A stretch of DNA of 64,000 bases from Mucilaginibacter sp. OK098 (GTDB lineage: Bacteria; Bacteroidota; Bacteroidia; Sphingobacteriales; Sphingobacteriaceae): the NCBI RefSeq assembly GCF_900142915.1, contig NZ_FRCM01000004.1, positions 657,649-721,648 on the forward strand, read 5' to 3'. The position numbers were made by a program, and so were the translations under genes. The notes beneath the pieces were generated by a model. The model did not search any database, had not been told where the DNA came from, and worked only from the letters and a program-made list of their open reading frames with translations. Shown piece by piece: positions 58,421 through 64,000 of this stretch. The stretch's first letter is position 1. Each line of letters starts with the position of its first letter.

Positions 58421-60952
58421 ATGAATCCGAAATTAATAAAAACAATCTTTTTTTCGCTTTGCATATTTTCTTTTATCACCGTTAATGCCCAGCAAACCCC
58501 GGCTGGTGGTACTATATCAGGCAAATTGGTAGATGCGGCTAATAACCAGCCGCTTGAGCTTGCTACCGTATCGCTTGTACGCAAATCAGATAATCACGTA
58601 GTAAAAAACATGCAGACCGATCTGCAGGGCAATTTCTCCCTTACCGGGGTCGACGATGGCCGCTACTTGCTACGCGCAACCTATGTAAGCTATTTAACTT
58701 TCATCAAAGACAGCATCAACATAACACCAAATAAACGCGCTATCGACCTTGGCAATATAAAGCTGCGCCAGGGTAAGGGCCTGCTAAAGGAAGTAACTGT
58801 AACTGCACAGAAAAGCCAGATCCAGCTGGGTATTGATAAAAAGTCCTTTAATGTGGAGCAAAGCCTGGTTAGCCAGGGTGGATCGGCCACTGATCTGCTG
58901 GCCAATGTGCCATCGGTACAGGTTGACGTGGATGGTAATCTTAGCCTGCGCGGATCAACCAGCGTGCGCGTTTTAATAAACGGCAAGCCATCGGCCTTAA
59001 CCGGTGGTAATATTGCCGACATCCTGCAATCCATCCCTGCCAGTTCCATCGAAACTATTGAGGTAATTACTAACCCATCGTCAAAATACGATGCGGAGGG
59101 ACAATCAGGGATAATCAATATCGTGCTAAAAAAGAACGTGCAAAAGGGCTTTACGGGCTCGGCATCGGCATCGGTAGGTACGCAAAACACCTATAACGGC
59201 AACTTTAACATTGCTTACCAAAACAGCAAGGTGAACGTTTATGCCAATTACAGCTATCGCAAAGGCACAAGAATTGGCGATGGCTTTTCAGATAAAACCG
59301 CTATTGCAGATACCATTAATCAAACCCAGAATCAAACCCAAAATCAGAGCTTTACCTTTACCGGGCAAAACATCCGGGGAGGCATCGATATCAATCTGGA
59401 TCCCAAAACCACCCTGGGCTTCTCAACCAATGTCAACATCCGAGATCGCGACCGCTTTCAGAACGGCGCTACGCTGATCACCAAAAACGGCACGCTGCTA
59501 CAGCGAATCAACCAAAACAATAGCTCAACCGGCAGCGGTACCAATTTGGATTTCAATATAGATTTCGATCATAAATATAAAAAGAAGGGCGAAGAGCTTA
59601 CCGCAAACATCAATTACGGAACAGACAAGAACAACAATTTCGACAACCTGTTTAGCGAGTATTACGATTACAGCGCCCCCTCATACCTCCGCACCCAGCA
59701 GAACAATACGACTATTGGCACCGGAAAAAACTGGAACATCCAGGCAGATTACACCCTGCCGCTAGCCAACGGCAAGCTGGAAGCCGGTGTACGCAGCAAC
59801 ATCAACAATAGCGATGGCAACTATGTGGTTGATACCCTCAACAACACCAGCGGCGGCTTTGATTATAACCCCTTCCTGAGCAACCGGTTTATTTATAAGG
59901 AAAACATAAATGCGGCCTACACCAACTACCAGCACCAGTTTGGCAATTTTGGCCTGCAGGTTGGCTTGCGTTTGGAAGATTCGCACATCCGCACATCGCT
60001 GATAGACAGCGTTACCGTGCCGCATAAGCAAGACTATTTCCGCATTTACCCAAGCATATTTTTAACGGATAAACTATCTGAAAATCAGACACTACAGTTG
60101 AGCTACAGCCGCCGCGTATCGCGCCCGCGCGACAGGCAACTCTCCCCTTTCATTGACCAAAGTGATAAGCTAAACTACCAGCAGGGTAACCCTGACCTGC
60201 GCCCCGAGGATACCCACTCGTTCGAGCTGAGCTATATCAACTATTGGAAAAGCCTTACGCTAACCTCATCGCTGTATTACAGGCTCACAAACGGTGCTAT
60301 CCAGCGCATAACCACGCCGCTTACCCCTACCAATATTGACACTACGCTAACAACTTTCGAGAACATAAAGAGCGCCTCAAACGCCGGGTACGAGCTGATT
60401 GCCAAGGTTAGCCCCAGCGCAGCTATCGACGTTACCGCCAACCTGAACGTGTATTACCGCCATATTGACGGCGACCCTGCTCTTGGTTTAACCACCACAT
60501 CAGGCTATGCATGGAACGGCAACTTAACCGCCAACCTGAAACCCTTCAAAAAGCTGGGTATCCAGCTCCGGGGCGACTACCAGGGTCCGCAGGTGATCCC
60601 GCAGGGTAAGATGAGGGCAATGTACGGGGTTGACGGTGGTGTTAAATACGACCTCACCAAAACACTGAGCCTGAGCGGCAACGTGCGCGACATCTTCAAT
60701 ACCCGCAGGTTCCGTTCGGACATCAACATCAATACGCCATATTTTGCCTCAAACCAGGTATCTGAAAGGCGATTCTCGACCCGTACCGCCATCTTCACCC
60801 TGTCGTACCGCTTTGGCAACAACGGTATCCCGCAAAAACGCAAGGACAAAAAGGACAACCAACAACAACAAGACCAGGACAACACTCCCGACGATAACGG
60901 CGGACAGCCAGGCACCGGCACCGCACAACCGCCTGTGAAGTCGAAAGGATAA
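58421..60952 (+). CDS. TonB-dependent receptor-like outer membrane protein (OMP_b-brl_3)
   Basis: An 843-residue outer membrane protein. Signal peptide ~1-23. A carboxypeptidase-regulatory-like domain (~32-115) is followed by a TonB plug (~125-230; TDLLANVPSVQVDVDGNLSLRG-type block, IETIEVITNPSSKYDAEG). The C-terminal barrel is of the OMP_b-brl_3 type. The tail is Gln/Asp/Pro-rich (KKDNQQQQDQDN), with low complexity after the barrel. It is not a SusC (no SusD behind). Substrate unknown. A box GATTTTTG ends four nt before the ATG. A terminator follows. Composition is slightly more GC-rich than the neighbours. Confidence 0.88.
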   Translation: MNPKLIKTIFFSLCIFSFITVNAQQTPAGGTISGKLVDAANNQPLELATVSLVRKSDNHVVKNMQTDLQGNFSLTGVDDGRYLLRATYVSYLTFIKDSINITPNKRAIDLGNIKLRQGKGLLKEVTVTAQKSQIQLGIDKKSFNVEQSLVSQGGSATDLLANVPSVQVDVDGNLSLRGSTSVRVLINGKPSALTGGNIADILQSIPASSIETIEVITNPSSKYDAEGQSGIINIVLKKNVQKGFTGSASASVGTQNTYNGNFNIAYQNSKVNVYANYSYRKGTRIGDGFSDKTAIADTINQTQNQTQNQSFTFTGQNIRGGIDINLDPKTTLGFSTNVNIRDRDRFQNGATLITKNGTLLQRINQNNSSTGSGTNLDFNIDFDHKYKKKGEELTANINYGTDKNNNFDNLFSEYYDYSAPSYLRTQQNNTTIGTGKNWNIQADYTLPLANGKLEAGVRSNINNSDGNYVVDTLNNTSGGFDYNPFLSNRFIYKENINAAYTNYQHQFGNFGLQVGLRLEDSHIRTSLIDSVTVPHKQDYFRIYPSIFLTDKLSENQTLQLSYSRRVSRPRDRQLSPFIDQSDKLNYQQGNPDLRPEDTHSFELSYINYWKSLTLTSSLYYRLTNGAIQRITTPLTPTNIDTTLTTFENIKSASNAGYELIAKVSPSAAIDVTANLNVYYRHIDGDPALGLTTTSGYAWNGNLTANLKPFKKLGIQLRGDYQGPQVIPQGKMRAMYGVDGGVKYDLTKTLSLSGNVRDIFNTRRFRSDININTPYFASNQVSERRFSTRTAIFTLSYRFGNNGIPQKRKDKKDNQQQQDQDNTPDDNGGQPGTGTAQPPVKSKG

Positions 60953-60989
60953 GTTGGTCATATGATATTCTAATCCGCCCTGTACAAGA

Positions 60990-61016
60990 AGATCCGCCCC
61001 GGCGGGTCTTTTTTTG
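60990..61016 (+). terminator. rho-independent terminator after the TonB receptor
   Basis: GATCCGCC and GGCGGGTC (one U-G pair) around a short CC loop, then TTTTTTT. It lies 38 nt past the stop codon. Confidence 0.88.
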
Positions 61017-61050
61017 TTTAATACCCCATCGGCCCACACCTCAAAAAGCA

Positions 61051-61132
61051 TGTTCCACAGGCACATTGTGCTAACAACGGGAACAAATGGAACAAAAAAA
61101 CCGCTTTGAAACAGCATGGAACAAGTGGAACA
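61051..61132. promoter_or_regulatory. cluster of TGGAACA/TGTTCCA sites (iteron-like)
   Basis: TGTTCCA at 61051-61057, then TGGAACA at 61088, 61117 and 61126, and a near-match GGGAACA at 61079. TGTTCCAC and GTGGAACA at the outer ends form an inverted pair. It lies upstream of the RepA-like gene and after a terminator. Role as binding sites or origin iterons is inferred only. Confidence 0.4.
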
Positions 61133-61498
61133 GCGGAAAAAGTTGGCAGTTTTGAGTAAGCAGTAAAATACAATAACTATGGTTACCCAAAAAGCTTCCC
61201 CGTCAGCAGATAAGCTTCGGCAAAAATCCGTCAAAACTGATGGCCTAAAGCGCAGGCAAGGGGCATAGGAAATTTTTGCATACAAGGTCTACGCGGGACA
61301 GGGTAGCACGGCAAAAAGATTCCAGCCCGTGGTTTTTTCGCGGTTTGTTTATTTTTTTAAGGCGCTCAAGAGGGCTATGCCGTTTTTCGGATTGGTGCGT
61401 GAAAGGCCTCGTGCGCAAAGAAGCATTTCTGCTGACTTGATTTATTCACCGGTTGTTTGTTTTTTAAGGCGTTCATGAGATCGCTACGCTTAGTTTTT

Positions 61499-61527
61499 GG
61501 TTACTTTTTTATCAAGAAAAAAGTAAC
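61499..61527. other. perfect hairpin GTTACTTTTTT / AAAAAAGTAAC
   Basis: An 11-bp perfect stem with a 6-nt loop and T-rich context in a 550-bp gene-poor stretch (61180-61717). That stretch also holds two related GTTTG(T)TTTTTTAAGGCG segments (61340-61375 and 61450-61480) and a 29-codon ORF at 61179 without coding support. It may be a bidirectional terminator. Confidence 0.5.
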
Positions 61528-61717
61528 AGCCCCCGCGGCAATTGAGCGGGAGGATGTCTAAGTTCATGAATAAAGCTAATTCGAAGCCTTAATCAGCGCA
61601 ATTCAATATCCCCCCAGCAATGAACTATTAAACCCTATACTGACAAAACACTGTCAGCACTTTCCCCAAACCCAATCCCGATATTAGCACCATTCTCCAC
61701 CACCTCCCCAATTCCTC

Positions 61718-61775
61718 AATGACTAATGACTAATGACTAATGACTAATGACTAATGACTAATGACTAATGACTAA
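61718..61775. repeat. tandem heptanucleotide repeat AATGACT, ~8 copies
   Basis: Perfect head-to-tail copies of a 7-bp unit. The last unit supplies the ATG start codon of the ATPase gene (61768). Each unit also contains a TAATG stop-start overlap. A shorter degenerate array of the same unit lies behind the gene at 63402-63448. Confidence 0.93.
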
Positions 61776-63324
61776 ACCCACCCCACCCCCCTTTACCCCA
61801 TTTGTACGCCCCCGCGAAATCGAGAGCATCAGGAACGATACGCGCGCCAGCCTGGTCAATGATGACGAATTTATGCCAGTTTCCGCTGCAAATGAGGAAG
61901 AAGAAGAAGAAGAAGAAGATGCATACCTGGATGACGACGATAATGACGAAGCCCTCCCCGATGATGAGTATGAATACGATCCCCACGGCGCATTCATTAT
62001 CCGCACCGGCGAAGACTGGCAGCATGACGACCGGGAGATCCCCGAATCCGCCATGCTGTTCGGCGAATTCTGGCATCAAAACGAGCTTTGCATCCTGTTT
62101 GCCGATACCAACGTGGGCAAATCCGTCCTCGCCGTACAAATAGCCGACAGCATCAGCCGCGGCCAGTCCATAGGGCACCTGCAAATGGATGCCCCCGCAG
62201 TCCCCGTGCTGTATTTCGACTTTGAGCTGAGCGACCAGCAGTTCCGTCGCCGCTACAGCAGCCCCGCCGAAGGCAAACATCCCTTCACCAAAAACTTTTG
62301 CCGCGCCACGCTCAACCCTTTTTCCGACAAGCAAAACAGGTTCAAAACCTACGAGGAATTTATAAATAACGAGATCGAGAACGCCCTGCTGGCCTATAAG
62401 GCAAAGGTGCTTATTATTGATAACATCACCTGCCTGCGCTATGGCACCCAGTCGGCCGCCGGCGCACAAAACCTCATGCAGTACCTACAAAACATCAAGC
62501 TCAGGTACCAGATCTCTATCCTGGTGTTGGCGCATACCCCAAAACGCAACACCACCAAACCCCTGTCGCGCAATGACCTACAGGGCAGCAAAATGCTCAT
62601 CAACTTTGCCGACAGCGCCTTCGCCATCGGCGAAAGCCAGCAGTCGCCCGGGCTGCGTTACCTCAAGCAGATCAAGCAGCGCAACAATGCAGAGGTCTAT
62701 GGCGCCGCAAACATCTGCACCGGCGCCATAGCCAAACCCGGCAACTTCCTGCACTTTCAGTTCGGCAGCCAGGGTTACGAAACCGACCACCTTACCCCCT
62801 ATACCGAACAATACCGCAAAAACACCCAAACCCGCATAGCCCAGCTAAACCAACAAGGCCAAACCATCCGCCAGATCGCCGCCCACCTCGGCCTCGCCCC
62901 CACCACCGTTTTCCGCACCCTCAAACGACTGGAAGGATGTGCGGATGAGGCAGGATGTGCGGATATGCAGATGAGGGATGAAAAAATAAATGAGCGCCCA
63001 GATGTCCAGGTAAGAAAAAGCGCGCCCGGTCTCATCCTGAGCCTGTCGAAGGACGACGTGCGCAAAGGCCCTGACAATGTCCATGTGCCGACAAACCAGG
63101 GGTGTATTATGGAGGATGCTGAGCGCAAAGGCCCTGAAGATCCTATTCCACAGCCCAACGCCCCCACCCTTACACCCCCACCCAGTTCCGACACCTCCAT
63201 GCACATAACCGGCAATAACTTTGGATTGTATAAACAATACCAAAAAGAACTGGCCTTGCTGAAAGCCGACGAACGCGCCAACGAACGCCGCCGCAAAAAG
63301 GCTGCAAAGGCGGAGGGGACATAG
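61768..63324 (+). CDS. RepA-like AAA ATPase with C-terminal HTH
   Basis: A 518-residue RecA/RepA-like ATPase (AAA_25 type), as in plasmid replication helicases and mobile-element proteins. Residues 43-70 are an acidic tract partly coded by a GAA microsatellite. Walker A is ADTNVGKS (112-119) and Walker B VLIIDN (214-219). The ATPase core ends near 350. A helix-turn-helix follows at 364-388 (GQTIRQIAAHLGLAPTTVFR). The linker from 389 on is built of spacer-type repeats: GCADEAGCADMQM from GTGCGGAT words, and LILSLSKDD from the widespread CCTGAGCCTGTCGAAGGA repeat. A basic helix closes the protein. Codon use and GC content are clearly higher than in the neighbours, suggesting transfer. Mobile or integrated element function is inferred. 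Confidence 0.82.
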   Translation: MTKPTPPPFTPFVRPREIESIRNDTRASLVNDDEFMPVSAANEEEEEEEEDAYLDDDDNDEALPDDEYEYDPHGAFIIRTGEDWQHDDREIPESAMLFGEFWHQNELCILFADTNVGKSVLAVQIADSISRGQSIGHLQMDAPAVPVLYFDFELSDQQFRRRYSSPAEGKHPFTKNFCRATLNPFSDKQNRFKTYEEFINNEIENALLAYKAKVLIIDNITCLRYGTQSAAGAQNLMQYLQNIKLRYQISILVLAHTPKRNTTKPLSRNDLQGSKMLINFADSAFAIGESQQSPGLRYLKQIKQRNNAEVYGAANICTGAIAKPGNFLHFQFGSQGYETDHLTPYTEQYRKNTQTRIAQLNQQGQTIRQIAAHLGLAPTTVFRTLKRLEGCADEAGCADMQMRDEKINERPDVQVRKSAPGLILSLSKDDVRKGPDNVHVPTNQGCIMEDAERKGPEDPIPQPNAPTLTPPPSSDTSMHITGNNFGLYKQYQKELALLKADERANERRRKKAAKAEGT

Positions 63325-63401
63325 AGGGAATTGTAAGATCAATTAAAAATTTGCCACAGGTAACGTACCCCACCCGCTAAGCCCCCATTCCCCCCAATAA
63401 C

Positions 63402-63450
63402 AAATGACCAATGACGAATGACTAATGACTAATGACTAATGACCAATCCC
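63402..63450. repeat. degenerate AATGACT/AATGACC heptad array behind the ATPase gene
   Basis: Six to seven units AATGACC, AATGACG, AATGACT and so on, less regular than the array in front of the gene. The following 260 bp up to 63713 hold no recognised gene; TAATCTTGCG near 63502 is a weak -7-like box. Confidence 0.8.
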
Positions 63451-63713
63451 AAATGAACCACAAAAAAACCTTGTATTACAATTGTTACTTAAATAAAATG
63501 CGTAATCTTGCGCAAATTTTCAGGGGTACTCCGTTGCCTGCTTAAATCTTATTCATGAAATATATCCGCTTAATACAAAGCTCTCGCATTTATTTGCTTT
63601 TACAGCCATTCGCAAACATCCTTTCCTCTGCTCAATAGTAATGTTGCAGACTGAAGCACTATGCTTGAAATTTATTCATTATAACCTGATCACTAATTCC
63701 AAAACACATAAAC

Positions 63714-64000
63714 ATGAAACACTTTTTAATCACGATCATCACGTTTTTATCATTTACAATAACTTGTAGCGCGCAGTGGACAACATCCGGAAGCAGCATT
63801 ATTCCAATTCCTGCATACGTTGGCTTTAATGTTGGCATCGGAACCGCTACTCCTGCGGCATCATCACTCCTGCAGGTACAGAAAAACACGAACGGACCCA
63901 CAATTTCAACGGTAGTGAACAACGACCCGGGCGCAAATGCAAAAGCGTCCTTTATTGTTGGGTCAGTACCGGGAACAGGATTACCTGGTGGTACTTTCGG
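63714..64000 (+). CDS. secreted tail-fibre/S74-like protein, 3'-truncated by window edge
   Basis: The first 95 codons of an exported protein. Signal peptide ~1-21 (SFTITCSAQ). It is followed by VGFNVGIGTATPAASSLLQV, the phage-tail-fibre-like head seen in Bacteroidota proteins that end in a peptidase S74 chaperone domain, and by VVNNDPGANAKASF, a typical repeat unit. The C-terminus is outside the window, so the S74 domain is only predicted. Its position after the RepA-like ATPase suggests part of an accessory region. Confidence 0.75.
   Translation, partial: MKHFLITIITFLSFTITCSAQWTTSGSSIIPIPAYVGFNVGIGTATPAASSLLQVQKNTNGPTISTVVNNDPGANAKASFIVGSVPGTGLPGGTF

Noticed and set aside
61179..61268. Short ORF starting MVTQKASPSADKLRQ upstream of the ATPase
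   Set aside because: Only 29 codons, no recognised homology, no promoter box, and composition like the surrounding spacer.
61718..61775. CRISPR-like array
   Set aside because: Seven-bp units head to tail with no spacers; a tandem repeat, not CRISPR. No cas gene in the window.
1..64000. tRNA, rRNA or riboswitch genes
   Set aside because: Scanned by eye for cloverleaf ends, GGTTCGAATCC-type T-loops and common riboswitch cores; none convincing. A covariance-model search would settle it.

Overview
The window looks like a chromosomal segment of a soil- or plant-associated Bacteroidota bacterium, most likely family Sphingobacteriaceae (Mucilaginibacter/Pedobacter-like). The evidence is a SusC/SusD pair with glycan hydrolases, the Bacteroidota promoter box TAnnTTTG upstream of many genes, the near absence of Shine-Dalgarno sequences, AT-rich spacers, and family-typical proteins (SDR-type threonine dehydrogenase, BT_3928-like DoxX protein, GH3-like adenylase, DUF5117-type metalloprotease). 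The genus is an inference. No rRNA, tRNA or CRISPR array was seen.

Layout. 1-12.7 kb is core metabolism: the 3' part of rpsA, an ACT-domain protein, a secreted aminopeptidase P, pyrR-pyrB, a secreted serine hydrolase, a LysR regulator, asd, tdh, yebC and two small unknowns. 12.7-28.1 kb is a polysaccharide utilization locus on the minus strand: SusC, SusD, a LamG lipoprotein, two GH144-like glucanases, a GH43-discoidin enzyme and an esterase. Upstream of SusC lie the remnant of a second regulator, a small antitoxin-like ORF and a membrane-anchored propeller/LuxR regulator. 28.3-33.8 kb holds trhO, kbl (partner of tdh), pheS, a Rieske-like lipoprotein, a TetR regulator and a REP-associated transposase between its own palindromes. 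34-36.6 kb is a CreD operon with its own winged-helix regulator and two identical-architecture palindromic operators. 37.4-51.7 kb is housekeeping: rlmD, a phosphoribosyltransferase, aroK, a Dpp-type permease, a DoxX protein, folP, a GNAT protein, several small envelope proteins, a GH3-like adenylase, lptB and recJ. 51.8-61 kb has a SUMF1-like protein, an MBL hydrolase, a lone receiver, a large metalloprotease, a Gfo/Idh oxidoreductase, a thiol-disulfide protein and a second TonB-dependent receptor. 61-64 kb looks accessory: a GC-rich RepA-like ATPase framed by heptanucleotide repeats, then the start of a secreted tail-fibre-like protein.

The most distinctive property is the repeat landscape. 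At least eight families of palindromic repeats occupy the spacers. Many spacers also carry their own degenerate short-word array (for example TCCGAAA, CTAATCT, ATGAACCATCAACT, TGACTAA, GTGCGGAT). The same words appear in frame inside coding genes, most clearly in the pheS linker and in the C-terminal linker of the RepA-like ATPase. Spacer-repeat invasion of genes and the palindrome-controlled CreD operon are the two observations most worth following up.
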